A stretch of DNA of 64,000 nucleotides from JADKHC01 sp047600805 (GCA_047600805.1 JASGKG010000001.1:4836001-4900000); one strand, 5' to 3'; numbered from the stretch's first letter, positions 24,525 through 33,308 are shown. The notes: generated by a model not told the origin, from the letters alone. Program-made: numbers and translations.

Positions 24525-25265
24525 ATGAAGACATCACTAACAGAAGCCCGAGCGGCCTACAGGTCTGCTCGTGAGCGCCTAATCAAAAGGCACCGAGCAC
24601 TAGACCCAGCCAAGCCGAGTGAATTTGTGAAGCATTGGCGGGAGATCGACCCAAACGAGTTGGTCGTGATCTATTGCCGCGCCTCAACCTACGCACAGGA
24701 CTGGCGTGGCACGTTGGACAAGCAGAGCCGCAACTTGCGCCGCATTTTGAGGCGTGCGGGATTTCGCGTTGTCGCCATCTACCGCGAACGTGAATCCGGA
24801 TGGAGAGACGACCGCGACGGATTGGCGGCAGCGGTGCAACACGCGAAGCGCGTGGGGGCCGTGCTCATGGTTGAAAGCACCGCACGGTTATTGCGGAGCG
24901 CCTTTTATGACCCGGTACACCACCCCGACCAGCAACCCTTGCGCGGTGAGTGGGAATTGCTGGCCGACGAACTGCGCGGAGTGACCGCGGCAACGATCGT
25001 TCACCCCGACGCATCACAGGACCAAATTCGTGCTTACGAAACGAAGCGCGGATTTTTGCGCCCGGTGCGCAGCGGTGAACTCAAGGACAGGAGACAAAAC
25101 CTTGAGGCCCACTTTTTGAAATTGGTGCGTGTGGGTGCATCGCAGCGTGACCTTGAAATGGAACTCGGCGTGCCCCGCAGCACGGTTCGAGGATGGCTAC
25201 AGCTACTCAAAAACAGGGGTGGGCGGATTTTTGCGCCTAGCAGGGAAAAAGAGGCGAAAGGTTAA
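24525..25265 (+). CDS. Serine recombinase-like protein near the left end
   Basis: A 246-residue protein with a resolvase-type catalytic domain: IYCRASTYAQ carries R52 and the likely nucleophile S54, followed by the E-helix-like stretch SRNLRRILRRAGFRVV and the VLMVESTARLLR segment. An unusual ~45-residue N-terminal helical extension precedes the catalytic core. The C-terminus has a helix-turn-helix (SQRDLEMELGVPRSTVRGWL). ATG 24525 is chosen because AAGG lies eight bases upstream. It lies beside the left attachment site and may act as a directionality factor, resolvase or second recombinase. It is not the large integrase. Confidence 0.75.
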   Translation: MKTSLTEARAAYRSARERLIKRHRALDPAKPSEFVKHWREIDPNELVVIYCRASTYAQDWRGTLDKQSRNLRRILRRAGFRVVAIYRERESGWRDDRDGLAAAVQHAKRVGAVLMVESTARLLRSAFYDPVHHPDQQPLRGEWELLADELRGVTAATIVHPDASQDQIRAYETKRGFLRPVRSGELKDRRQNLEAHFLKLVRVGASQRDLEMELGVPRSTVRGWLQLLKNRGGRIFAPSREKEAKG

Positions 25266-25373
25266 TATACCTGCCTCCATGCTTTCCCGTACACCCCTTG
25301 CCACACCCAAGACCATGTACACATTACCCATAACAGGATTCACAAGTGGGTGTCCTGGTCGCTACCATGCGGC

Positions 25374-25790
25374 ATGAAATCGTTTCGGAAAGAGCTCTGG
25401 TTTGAAGTACCTTCTCGTCGTGCTTTTTTGAATATCACACCGCAGGTCGAACAGGCAGTGCGGGAAAGTGGAATCAAAGAAGGTTTTGTACTCGTTAACG
25501 CGATGCACATTTCGGCCTCTGTTTTCATTAACGACAACGAATCCGGCCTCCATGCCGATTTCGAAAAGTGGTTGGAAAAGCTCGCTCCTGAAATGCCCCA
25601 TTCGCAGTACGCCCACAACCACGGCGAAGACAACGCTGACGCCCACCTCAAACGAACGATCATGGGGCGTGAGGTGGTGGTGGCGCTGACCAAGGGCGTG
25701 TTGGATTTTGGTCCTTGGGAACAGATTTTTTACGGTGAGTTCGACGGACTTCGCAGGAAGCGAGCACTCATCAAAATTATTGGAGAGTGA
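25374..25790 (+). CDS. yjbQ: Element-borne intact yjbQ (replacement copy)
   Basis: A complete 138-residue YjbQ/UPF0047 protein. It has exactly the length of the interrupted host gene and differs from the reconstructed host protein at 17 positions by my count, about 88% identity. Most changes fall in the first 40 residues (for example FEVPSRRAFLN against FDIPTRRAFIN). The family includes E. coli YjbQ, reported to have weak thiamine-phosphate synthase activity; its main role is unsettled. The gene points the opposite way to the host copy and sits 1.1 kb inside the left end. Start ATG 25374 matches the host start; a GTG at 25350 is less likely. It probably restores the function lost on integration. 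Confidence 0.92.
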   Translation: MKSFRKELWFEVPSRRAFLNITPQVEQAVRESGIKEGFVLVNAMHISASVFINDNESGLHADFEKWLEKLAPEMPHSQYAHNHGEDNADAHLKRTIMGREVVVALTKGVLDFGPWEQIFYGEFDGLRRKRALIKIIGE

Positions 25791-25799
25791 GCCAGCTAC

Positions 25800-26375
25800 T
25801 TACTTGTAGGCGCTGGCGGTGTCGGTGGCACCAATACGACCGGTAGCGAAACCATCGAGCACGTCGCGCAGGTGTTTCGCATTCGCTTCATCGAAGTACA
25901 AAGCCGAATCCTCCAACGTGGTGCCAGCGGCCGAAAATGCGACCATGAGGAAATGGTTCTGATCGTTGCCGGAGTGAAACGTGAACTTGAGCGCACCTTT
26001 TGCCATATTGCCCCATGTCGGAGCGGTGGTGATTTCCTTTGTCAGTGCGTCCTTTCGTTCCTTGGCCTGAGCCGACCACGTGAAATACTTGTCGATGGCG
26101 GCGATGTAATCCGCGACGTTCTCTTTGCTAAAACGGAGTTCTGAGCCATACGGCATCGATGGGTTCTTGCCATAGGTGTCCATGCGCAGGAGCAGGACGG
26201 TAGCGCCATCGCTCATCTTTTCGACGGCAACCAATGTGGGACGGACCATGTAGCGGGATGCAATGGAATTGAATTCCATCGCTTGGAGCGGCGTGCTGAC
26301 ACGCGTGGACTGTTGCACGGAGGTGCAGCCAGTGAGGAGTAGTGCGGCAAACAGAATCGGGGCTAAGATTTTCAT
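25800..26375 (-). CDS. Element-borne lipoprotein of unknown function
   Basis: A 191-residue protein with a clean lipoprotein signal (MKILAPILFAALLLTGC). The mature part is soluble, with a helical C-terminal region (YFDEANAKHLRDVLDGF). I recognise no family. It converges on the replacement yjbQ with nine bases between stops. A surface lipoprotein on a phage-like element could block re-infection, but nothing in the sequence shows that directly. Confidence 0.7.
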   Translation of the reverse strand: MKILAPILFAALLLTGCTSVQQSTRVSTPLQAMEFNSIASRYMVRPTLVAVEKMSDGATVLLLRMDTYGKNPSMPYGSELRFSKENVADYIAAIDKYFTWSAQAKERKDALTKEITTAPTWGNMAKGALKFTFHSGNDQNHFLMVAFSAAGTTLEDSALYFDEANAKHLRDVLDGFATGRIGATDTASAYK

Positions 26376-26484
26376 ACCACCTGATTAACAGTTTCTGAGT
26401 AGTCGGTCGCAACCGAAAAACACAGAGTACTATACACAGTGAGTTGGGTATATTTCACGCTACCCATTGCGATAGACTTAGGGC

Positions 26485-26742
26485 TTGCCTACCAAGCCTT
26501 CAACATCCGTTGCCACCGCCTTCGGGCTCGTGTTGCGAAAGCACCGCGAAGCGAAGGGATGGAGCCAGATGCAACTGGCGATGGAGGCCGACATGCACCT
26601 GAACGCGGTCGGCAATTTGGAGCGTGGCACCCACAACCCGAGCTTGCGCACTGTTTTCATTCTTTGCCGGGCAATGGGTGTGCCTACCGACAAGTTCGTG
26701 AAAGAGGTTGAGCAGCGCCTCGGCGGACACAGCAATCTGTGA
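26485..26742 (+). CDS. XRE-type helix-turn-helix regulator
   Basis: An 85-residue single-domain regulator of the Cro/CI (XRE) class. The helix-turn-helix core reads LVLRKHREAKGWSQMQLAMEA, followed by NAVGNLERGTHNPSLRTVF, which are the usual helices 1-4 (given here as GWSQMQLAMEA and NLERGTHNPSL). It uses TTG 26485 as start; no ATG gives a complete domain. It is divergent from the lipoprotein and probably controls element genes or the lysogenic state. Confidence 0.82.
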   Translation: MPTKPSTSVATAFGLVLRKHREAKGWSQMQLAMEADMHLNAVGNLERGTHNPSLRTVFILCRAMGVPTDKFVKEVEQRLGGHSNL

Positions 26743-26773
26743 TTCCGACTCACGCCGAACCATACGCCGGTCG

Positions 26774-26980
26774 CTAAGACTGCTTTTCCTTGCTCTGCTT
26801 TTTAAGCTCTTCGATTCGAGCCTCAGTGTAGATCCGGTAAAGCTCTTCTCTCATCGCTGGGGAAATCTTCACCTTGCCGATGCCGTGCTCGCGTTGCGCT
26901 TTCATCAGACTCTCATCGAAAGTCTGTTCAGACGGTGGCCAGAGGTGGAGTTCAGACCGAAAGGCTTCGTAGATGTCCAT
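26774..26980 (-). CDS. Small element protein, unknown
   Basis: A 68-residue, charged, helix-rich protein (MDIYEAFRSELHLWPPSEQ ... EELKKQSKEKQS) with no family I know. It ends just after the XRE gene on the other strand and lies downstream of the kinase-like gene on the same strand, so it may be part of that transcript. Possible antitoxin- or adaptor-sized protein, but this is only size-based. Confidence 0.5.
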   Translation of the reverse strand: MDIYEAFRSELHLWPPSEQTFDESLMKAQREHGIGKVKISPAMREELYRIYTEARIEELKKQSKEKQS

Positions 26981-27024
26981 GTTTCGTTGGGGTAACAGAT
27001 CCAGACGAGGGTGGTATCCTGAAG

Positions 27025-28071
27025 CTATTTTCGCGCAAGCCGCATACCGACGTGAAAGACATTACGCGTGTAAGGAACGCCGTTGTACATCACGGAGTTG
27101 TTTTCAACATCCCAATCGATTGAGAAGGTTATGTCAGTTTTAGAGGTAATATCTCGAACGATAGCTAGACCTTGCCCTTTGGAATCTCGCTTAAGATCCT
27201 TCGCATATTTACCTGAAACCCCTGGCAGATAGAGAGACTCCCTTTCCTCCGGATCACTGGCTAAGCTGACCATCGAAACACGGACATCAATCCGTTGACT
27301 GGTCTCTGCGTATGTCACGTCGATCGGACGTCCCGGCGCCGCGTACTTACGACTGTTGTCGAGCAGGTGATATAAGATGACGGAGACACACTCAAAATCG
27401 ACGTACACTTCGGTTTGGGTCTGCCCAACATTCAATTTAATCCCCGCCGCCGTGAAATCTTCGAAAAACTTATAAGCTGTGTTTAGAATCACCGCGTGAA
27501 CGCGGTGTACCCCTCGCTCATCCTGCCATTGTTTCTCCATGTACAGCCGACGGTAAATCGTGATCTCATTTTTAATACCTATAGCTGATTGAAATATCTT
27601 TAATAGCGCACGTGCTGAACGTATCGGATCTTCGCTAAGTTGATCGGCCAGAAATTCTCGATGGCGATTTCTGTTCTCAACCATTTCATCTTCCGTTGCG
27701 ACGTTCTGAAACTCCTGGATGATATGGGCGTCGTGAGACTCTATATTGTGCAGTAGTCGCTTGTATTCACGATCGTACCGGCTGTCGAGTTGCCGCTTGT
27801 AAAAAGCTAGCTCCTTCAAAATCGGGAGCTTTGCTTCAAGAATCTTGTCAAAAGTTGACGCCCCTCGCACTAGGGTAGGCTTTTTTGAGCATCCAACAAT
27901 TGATCCATATCCCGACTTCACTTGTCGGTGTCGTGCCTGCTTCTGGTCTATGGGGCAGCTAATTGGGTTAGCGTAATTGTGGACGATGCACTGCTGGCAC
28001 TCTATGGGGAATTCGTCGAGCAAGGGTGAAGAACCGCTCGCCTCAGTAAAGCGAACCAGCATCTCACTCAT
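27025..28071 (-). CDS. Soluble histidine-kinase-like ATPase with Cys-rich N-terminus
   Basis: A 348-residue protein without membrane segments. The N-terminal ~60 residues contain CQQC and later single Cys residues (ISCP, VGCS), a possible zinc or iron-sulfur site. A helical middle part (LLHNIESHDAHIIQEFQ) has a histidine placed like an H-box but without the usual pattern. The C-terminal GHKL ATPase is clear: N-box VILYHLLDNSRKYA and G-box SKGQGLAIVRDI. Its 5' neighbour is a receiver protein overlapping by four bases, so the two form a phosphorelay-like pair. The genes are visibly AT-richer than the rest of the element. Candidate defence or control module. Confidence 0.75.
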   Translation of the reverse strand: MSEMLVRFTEASGSSPLLDEFPIECQQCIVHNYANPISCPIDQKQARHRQVKSGYGSIVGCSKKPTLVRGASTFDKILEAKLPILKELAFYKRQLDSRYDREYKRLLHNIESHDAHIIQEFQNVATEDEMVENRNRHREFLADQLSEDPIRSARALLKIFQSAIGIKNEITIYRRLYMEKQWQDERGVHRVHAVILNTAYKFFEDFTAAGIKLNVGQTQTEVYVDFECVSVILYHLLDNSRKYAAPGRPIDVTYAETSQRIDVRVSMVSLASDPEERESLYLPGVSGKYAKDLKRDSKGQGLAIVRDITSKTDITFSIDWDVENNSVMYNGVPYTRNVFHVGMRLARK

Positions 28072-28688
28072 GACAGTAGGTCAGTAATCGTCTTCTGAAA
28101 CTCATAGAACTCAGCGGTTTTCCGCATCCTCTTATCGATGAGTTGTAATTCGTCCGCGAATAGATCGTGAGTTGGGACAGAGGAATAAAGAACCACCTTT
28201 TTGTCAGGATAGGTCTCTTTCAACGCGTGAGCTAGCCCTATTCCTTCTTTCTTAAAATTTAACGCCTTCCCAACCCCTTGGATATCCACAAAGAAAAGAT
28301 GTGCCATTTTTACCCGGTCGTGGTGCAGGTTTTTGATGTCATCCACAATTTCTACGTTTTTCCAGCCACTGCGTCGCAAGGTGCGAACAATTGGGAAATC
28401 CGTATCGTCGTCGATGAACAGAATGGCCTTGCTTAGCTTCAGCTCTTCGATCGGGGGCTTCGGCGTTGGGTTGAGGTTGGCACCGCTACTCGTGGTTCCC
28501 TGTGGAGGAGAACCATTGCTATTGTTTACAACGACGCTTTGATTGACGGTAGTTACAGGAGTCGGCTTTTCATCGCCCGATTTGTTACTTGAGCGTAGCC
28601 AGAGGAGAACGCCGGCTAGCACAGAAACGCCCAGGCCGGAGAATAACCAATCTTTGTTTGTATCGAGGTAATCTAGGAAAGCTCCCAT
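28068..28688 (-). CDS. Membrane-anchored receiver-domain protein
   Basis: A 206-residue protein. One membrane helix lies at about 13-31 (DWLFSGLGVSVLAGVLLWL), then a Pro/Ser/Asn-rich linker to about 88 (TVNQSVVVNNSNGSPP). A receiver domain follows: acidic pocket FIDDDTDF, likely phospho-acceptor Asp in HLFFVDIQGV, switch Ser in VVLYSSVPT and Lys in LIDKRMRK. There is no DNA-binding output domain. It overlaps the kinase-like gene by four bases. The membrane anchor plus receiver without DNA-binding part suggests output at the membrane, as in some phage-defence signalling systems. Confidence 0.75.
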   Translation of the reverse strand: MGAFLDYLDTNKDWLFSGLGVSVLAGVLLWLRSSNKSGDEKPTPVTTVNQSVVVNNSNGSPPQGTTSSGANLNPTPKPPIEELKLSKAILFIDDDTDFPIVRTLRRSGWKNVEIVDDIKNLHHDRVKMAHLFFVDIQGVGKALNFKKEGIGLAHALKETYPDKKVVLYSSVPTHDLFADELQLIDKRMRKTAEFYEFQKTITDLLS

Positions 28689-28913
28689 GCTGGAATATTC
28701 AGTACCGAACTAACGAGGAGCAAGTAAATTGCGACAGTCGGCGAGCCCGAACTCGCCAGAAACAAGTTTTTCTGATTCCGATACCAGTCGCCAGAGATCC
28801 CGGCGCGTCAGCGATGAAGATCTTCGTACCGCGGAATCACTGGCAGTCTCTTCGACGGTAACTCCTCAAAGGGTCGATTCCGCAAAACCTCCAAAAACAG
28901 GAATGCGAAGACC

Positions 28914-29174
28914 ATGAAGTTCGAGTACACGACCATCGGGCAGACCACGTTTGTCCAGGAACAACGCAGTTCACGCGCCGAGCGATTTGCAGCGTGGCAA
29001 AAACAAAGAGACAAAGCCCGCACAGGACAAAAACGATGGAAGATAGTGCGCAGGCAAAAACGCGAGGCATTCACCATCAGTAGAATCGTGCGCGCAGAAT
29101 TCTCCCGTATTAACCCCCGTAACCCGTTACCGACCATCTGGGACTGCCTAAATACCCCACGTCGGAAAGAGTAA
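28914..29174 (+). CDS. Small basic element protein
   Basis: An 86-residue, strongly basic protein (many Arg/Lys, for example RWKIVRRQKREAF) with a short beta-like start (MKFEYTTIGQTTFVQEQ). I recognise no family. It may bind nucleic acid. It is divergent from the receiver gene with about 225 bp between; I see no gene in that gap, which would hold the promoters. Confidence 0.45.
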   Translation: MKFEYTTIGQTTFVQEQRSSRAERFAAWQKQRDKARTGQKRWKIVRRQKREAFTISRIVRAEFSRINPRNPLPTIWDCLNTPRRKE

Positions 29175-29535
29175 AACACACCCACGCAAAGTGACCCGGT
29201 AGGGCTACCGAGTAGCAAGGGACACCACGCCACGGGGTAGTGAATAACCTAGCGCACGGTATCCACGTATCGGATACCGCGCTTTGACCGCATGCCAGCG
29301 GCCCGAGCGAAGCCCGGAAACAGCCCTTGGGGCCACTTTGTTGCACGGGTGGCCCGTTGGCACGGGGTAACGGGCTGCGGGGCTTAAAACGGCCCTGTAG
29401 CCCGGCCCCACCGGCTTACCTAGGCAATTACAGGGAAACGAACCCTTATGCGGCAGAATTATTATTGATAAGGAGCTGGTTAAACTGTATCCATAATGTG
29501 AATACAACAACCCGGGCACGTTTAACTAACACGCA
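29175..29535. other. Hairpin-rich non-coding region before the second recombinase
   Basis: About 360 bp with no convincing gene but several dyads. CGGTAG (29197-29202) and CTACCG (29205-29210) form one. CGGTATCC (29257-29264) and GGATACCG (29272-29279) form a second with a 7-base loop. More GC-rich complementary stretches lie at 29310-29420. Its place just upstream of a resolvase-type gene fits a recombination (res-like) site or an origin. It resembles the left-end region (24245-24524) in composition. Confidence 0.45.
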
Positions 29536-30240
29536 ATGAGCACGGGGCACCCAACAATGAAACCCGCCAAAACAACTATCGAAAACCAGCCCACGCCGAG
29601 GCCTTGGGCGTACCTGCGCGTCAGTACCAACGAACAGGACCATGCTCGCCAGCGTTTGGAAATACTGACGTGGGCCAATGCCCGCAAAATGACCGTGGAG
29701 CGCTTCGTTACCTCCACTGCATCCACCCGCAAGGACGAACAAGCCCGCGCCATAGACGTATTGAAGCAGGCAGCGGAACGCCACGAAATGGACATGGTGG
29801 TGTTTTCGGAGCTGTCGCGCCTTGGCCGTAGCGTCGGGGAGATATGCCGCCTTGTGGACTACTTCACCAACGAGTGCGGCATAACGCTCCACTTCCTGAA
29901 GGAGAACCTTGCGCTTGCCCGAGGTAGCTTGGACCTAGCCGGGAAGGTGATGTTAACGATGTTCAGCCTGCTGGCGGAGATCGAGCGCGACCTGATTTCA
30001 GAACGAACCAAGAGCGCCTTGGCCGCGTTGAAGGCCACCGGCGTAAAACTCGGAAGACCGATGAATAGATCCAAACTCGACAAACAAGAAGACATGATCC
30101 GCGGGCTTATTGTGCTCGGGGTAAAGCAGAAGGTCGTGGCACGGCGTGTCGGGTGTACCGAATGCACCCTGTCCACATGGCTGCGCAGGAAACGGCCTTT
30201 GTGGGCAGCGCAGCCCCAGCAACAGGAGGCCAGCAAATGA
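29536..30240 (+). CDS. Resolvase/invertase-family serine recombinase
   Basis: A 234-residue small serine recombinase. WAYLRVSTNEQD gives R28 and nucleophile S30. VVFSELSRLGRSVGE, the dimer helix (LMTMFSLLAEIERDLISERT, given here as SLLAEIERDLISERT) and a C-terminal helix-turn-helix (KVVARRVGCTECTLSTWL) complete the family order. It overlaps the next gene by four bases (ATGA), so it is co-translated with the packaging genes. Typical jobs are resolving circular dimers or inverting a segment. Confidence 0.88.
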   Translation: MSTGHPTMKPAKTTIENQPTPRPWAYLRVSTNEQDHARQRLEILTWANARKMTVERFVTSTASTRKDEQARAIDVLKQAAERHEMDMVVFSELSRLGRSVGEICRLVDYFTNECGITLHFLKENLALARGSLDLAGKVMLTMFSLLAEIERDLISERTKSALAALKATGVKLGRPMNRSKLDKQEDMIRGLIVLGVKQKVVARRVGCTECTLSTWLRRKRPLWAAQPQQQEASK

Positions 30241-30581
30241 GCAGCATAGTCACACTGCCAGACAGATTTACGCCTGCCTTTTGGAGCGATGCCGACGGCC
30301 GCGTTGCCCTCGTTAAGGAAATCAAACGCCGGGTCGATACGTTGCAGGACCACGCCGGGGCGGACAGCTACCAGAAAAAGCTCCTCTGCCAGCGTGCCGC
30401 ATTTATCGCGATTCAGTTGGAGACCTTGGAGCGTGCCGCTGCCGAGGGCTCGGGGATCGACGTTGGTGTTTACTCCCAGCTCAACAACACGCTCTTAGGA
30501 TTGTTGAAAGCACTCGGCTTGGAAAAACAAGCCAAGGCGGTCGGCGGATTGAAAACCTACTTGGAGGGGAAACGGAAATGA
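30237..30581 (+). CDS. Small protein before the terminase, possible small terminase subunit
   Basis: A 114-residue protein read from ATG 30237, overlapping the recombinase stop and, at its end, the terminase start (both ATGA junctions). It is mostly helical (EIKRRVDTLQDHAGAD, LLCQRAAFIAIQLETLER). It has no family match I can recall. Its position directly before TerL and its size suit a small terminase subunit, but no DNA-binding motif is plain. Confidence 0.55.
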   Translation: MSSIVTLPDRFTPAFWSDADGRVALVKEIKRRVDTLQDHAGADSYQKKLLCQRAAFIAIQLETLERAAAEGSGIDVGVYSQLNNTLLGLLKALGLEKQAKAVGGLKTYLEGKRK

Positions 30582-32002
30582 ACGCCACCGAGGTCAACAT
30601 CATCGACGCGATTAGGGACAGGGAACTGTTCGGCGAATTCATTGGCTACGATTTGTCCTCGTGGCGTCCTTGGCTCACCGCCCTCCGATGCGTCTATGGG
30701 TTGCCCATTGCGGGACGTGGGGCCTTTGAGTTGGTGCGGCAATGCACGGGCCGGGACCCGGAGCTTTTGCCCGAAGAAGGTTTTCAGACCTCGTTATTTT
30801 TGACGGGCCGACGCTCAGGAAAATCACGCATCGCGGCGGTCATCGGCGCATTTGAGGCCGCGCTTGCCGGTCACGGTGTTCGGTTGTCCAAGGGGGAACG
30901 CGGGCTGGTGCCAATCATCGCGCCGACGAAGCACCAAGCCACCATCGTTCACAACTACCTCAGAGCGGCTTTTGAAACGCCACTGCTCAAATCGGAAGTG
31001 GTGGCAGAGACCCGCGACGGCTTCGACCTCAGCAACGGCATCAGCGTTGAAGTGCTCGCCGGCGACTTCCGCACGGTGCGCGGGTTCACGTTGGTTGCCG
31101 CCATCATCGACGAGGCGTGTTTCTTTGGGCTCGAAGCCGAAAGCAAGGTGCGCAACGACGCCGAGTTGATCCGTGCCGTGCAGCCCGGCCTCGCCACCAC
31201 GGGCGGGCGCATGGTGGTCATTTCATCGCCCTACGCGAAACGCGGCTGGTGCTTTGCCCAGCATGGGAAGCACTACGGGAACAACGCGGGCCGCACGCTC
31301 GTGTGGAATTGCCCGAGCAGGACGATGAACCCCACGTTGCCGCAGTCGGTCATTGATGCCGCGCTTGCCGAAGACATGGCATCGGCCAAATCGGAATATT
31401 TGGGCGAGTGGCGCGACGACGTTGGCGAGTACCTGCCCCGCGCAGTCATCGAGGCGCTGGTAGTGCCGGGTCGCCGGGAACTCTCACCGCAACCAAACAT
31501 CCGCTACTCGGCATTCGTGGACCTGAGCGGCGGTCGTGGCGATGACGCGGCGCTGGCGATTGGCCACCGTGAAGAGAGGAAGAGCATCGTCGATTTCGCG
31601 AAGCGGTACAAAGCTCCTTTCAATCCTCACGAGATTGTGGGCGAGATGGCCCGCGAGTTGAAACTGTACGGAGTGCGCACCGTGGTCGGCGATAACTACT
31701 CTGGAGATTTCGGATCACGCGCTTTCGAGTCGCACGGCATCCGCTACCTGAAATCAGAGAAGCCCAGGAGCGCGCTTTACCTCGAACTGTTGCCCCGCCT
31801 TTGCAGCGGCGAAATCGAATTGCCCGATGACGAGCTAATGGTTGCGCAGCTTGCGAGCCTTGAGCGACGCACGCGCAGCGGGGGCAAGGATGTCGTCGAT
31901 CACCCGCCCGGCGGTCACGACGACTTGGCGAACGCCGTTGCTGGCGTGGCTGACATTACTTTTGCCCGGCGCGTAGTCGTCGGGGGATTTGGAGCACAAT
32001 AA
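30578..32002 (+). CDS. Phage terminase large subunit
   Basis: A 474-residue DNA-packaging motor and nuclease. Walker A is GRRSGKS (77-83), Walker B is AAIIDEACFF, and the coupling motif is VVISSPYAK. The RNase H-like nuclease shows the acidic residues in FVDLSGGRGDDAAL, VVGDNYSGDFG and GGHDDLANAVAG. This is an intact TerL by motif content. Its translation is coupled to the small gene before it. A packaging motor inside an element without capsid genes suggests a satellite that directs packaging, or a prophage remnant. Confidence 0.92.
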   Translation: MNATEVNIIDAIRDRELFGEFIGYDLSSWRPWLTALRCVYGLPIAGRGAFELVRQCTGRDPELLPEEGFQTSLFLTGRRSGKSRIAAVIGAFEAALAGHGVRLSKGERGLVPIIAPTKHQATIVHNYLRAAFETPLLKSEVVAETRDGFDLSNGISVEVLAGDFRTVRGFTLVAAIIDEACFFGLEAESKVRNDAELIRAVQPGLATTGGRMVVISSPYAKRGWCFAQHGKHYGNNAGRTLVWNCPSRTMNPTLPQSVIDAALAEDMASAKSEYLGEWRDDVGEYLPRAVIEALVVPGRRELSPQPNIRYSAFVDLSGGRGDDAALAIGHREERKSIVDFAKRYKAPFNPHEIVGEMARELKLYGVRTVVGDNYSGDFGSRAFESHGIRYLKSEKPRSALYLELLPRLCSGEIELPDDELMVAQLASLERRTRSGGKDVVDHPPGGHDDLANAVAGVADITFARRVVVGGFGAQ

Positions 32003-32021
32003 CCAACGGAGAAACACCAAT

Positions 32022-32522
32022 ATGATCGACTACAACAAATCACAGTCGGCCCAAGAGCGGTTCGACGAAGCCCAAGGCGGTCGGCAGCACGCCGTCGTGG
32101 ATCAACACAACTGGCTTATCTTCCCCAACGGCGCACGTCGGGAACGAAGCCAATTCGGTGCGATGTACGAGCCGCCCGAAGACCCACGCGAGCTGTGGAA
32201 GATCATCGCCCACTATCGCCAAGCGATCCTCACGAAAGCGGAGACAGCGTTTCGTCAGCGTCACGAGCAAATCATGGGCACGTCGAAAGCGATGCTGTCG
32301 CAAAAGTACGTTGGCCCGCTCGACATTTCGAAAGAGGCCGCCGTGGCCGAGTTGACCACGTTGCGCGACGCCGTGCGCGATGCGCAAGCCAAGCTCAATG
32401 AAGCCCGCGAGAAAGTTGAGGAACACCGGCCCGCACACCTTCGCGAACTCGAAGCATCGAGCGCCAAGAACAAACAGGCTGCCGGTGAACTCATCGACGC
32501 GATCCGCGAAATCAAAATCTAA
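32022..32522 (+). CDS. Phage-region protein with coiled coil
   Basis: A 166-residue protein starting at ATG 32022, ten bases after GGAG. The second half (LTTLRDAVRDAQAKLNEARE and on to EIKI) is a long charged coiled coil. No family recognised. In phage order this slot, between TerL and the protease-like gene, often holds a scaffold or portal-associated protein, but the protein is too short for a portal. Confidence 0.6.
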   Translation: MIDYNKSQSAQERFDEAQGGRQHAVVDQHNWLIFPNGARRERSQFGAMYEPPEDPRELWKIIAHYRQAILTKAETAFRQRHEQIMGTSKAMLSQKYVGPLDISKEAAVAELTTLRDAVRDAQAKLNEAREKVEEHRPAHLRELEASSAKNKQAAGELIDAIREIKI

Positions 32523-32534
32523 CCCACACAATCA

Positions 32535-32738
32535 ATGAAAATGTACATTTCTAACGTGTCCCCGAAAAACGTGACCGACGTGCTTGGGCTGCCCGAAATG
32601 AAATTCGGCCGGAGCATCGGCGAGGTTATGGAGGAATCCAACTTCGCCGGTCAGGCACCTGTCACGCCACCCCCCAGCAACGAGCAACCACCCTTGCCGC
32701 TGCCCGGATGGAGCAACGAAACACGCGACAGCGACTAA
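32535..32738 (+). CDS. Small Pro-rich phage-region protein
   Basis: A 67-residue product, MKMYISNVSPKNVTDVLG followed by a helical part and a Pro-rich tail (PVTPPPSNEQPPLPLPG). It lies 12 bases after the coiled-coil gene and six bases before the protease-like gene, clearly in the same operon. Function unknown. Confidence 0.5.
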   Translation: MKMYISNVSPKNVTDVLGLPEMKFGRSIGEVMEESNFAGQAPVTPPPSNEQPPLPLPGWSNETRDSD

Positions 32739-32744
32739 GCCACC

Positions 32745-33308
32745 ATGAACATACGCACAGCACAGCTAGAAGGGCGTGACCACTTTGTGGTGCCGGTCGT
32801 GATGATCACGGTCGGCGTTCACAATGGGTCGCAGGGGCCGATCTTTTATCCGGCAGACGAATTGAAGCGGTCGGTCCCATATTGGGACGGTCGGCCGGTC
32901 GTCGTTTATCACCCCGAAATGTACTCGAACGGGTTTGCCGCTCACCCCGAGGTGTTCAACCGGCAGAAGGTCGGGACCATCTTCAACACCCGCTTCGTTG
33001 ACCAACGATTGAAGGCTGACGCATGGATCGACGTTGAACGCGTCGGTGTCGTTGACCCGAGAGTGTTGAACTCAATTCGTGGCCGCAAGGTCATGGAGGT
33101 TTCGACTGGTTTGGTTTTTGACAACCAATGCGAAGCCGGAGTGTTCAACTCCAAGACATATCAGGCCACCGCTCGCGCCATACAACCCGACCACTTGGCA
33201 GTGCTGCCCGACCAGATCGGCGCATGCAGCGTCAAGGACGGTGCCGGGCTGTTGCGCAACGAGGCAGCCGTTCAGGCGCTAGAACTGCCAGTTTGGGAGC
33301 TAGTATGA
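32745..33308 (+). CDS. Prohead-protease-like protein (DUF2213 type)
   Basis: A 187-residue protein resembling DUF2213 phage proteins, which include capsid maturation proteases. Supporting stretches: RPVVVYHPE, VGTIFNTRFVDQRLKADAWID, RKVMEVSTGLVFDN, and DHLAVLPDQIGACSVKDGAG, the most characteristic part. It is shorter than usual family members and ends at ELPVWELV, so it may have lost a C-terminal scaffold or capsid part. It is the last packaging-type gene before the integrase. Confidence 0.7.
   Translation: MNIRTAQLEGRDHFVVPVVMITVGVHNGSQGPIFYPADELKRSVPYWDGRPVVVYHPEMYSNGFAAHPEVFNRQKVGTIFNTRFVDQRLKADAWIDVERVGVVDPRVLNSIRGRKVMEVSTGLVFDNQCEAGVFNSKTYQATARAIQPDHLAVLPDQIGACSVKDGAGLLRNEAAVQALELPVWELV

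Noticed and set aside
28808..29233. 141-codon minus-strand frame in the element
   Set aside because: Cys/Phe/Arg-rich with no domain and overlapping the more plausible basic protein on the plus strand; neither is certain, but this one looks worse.
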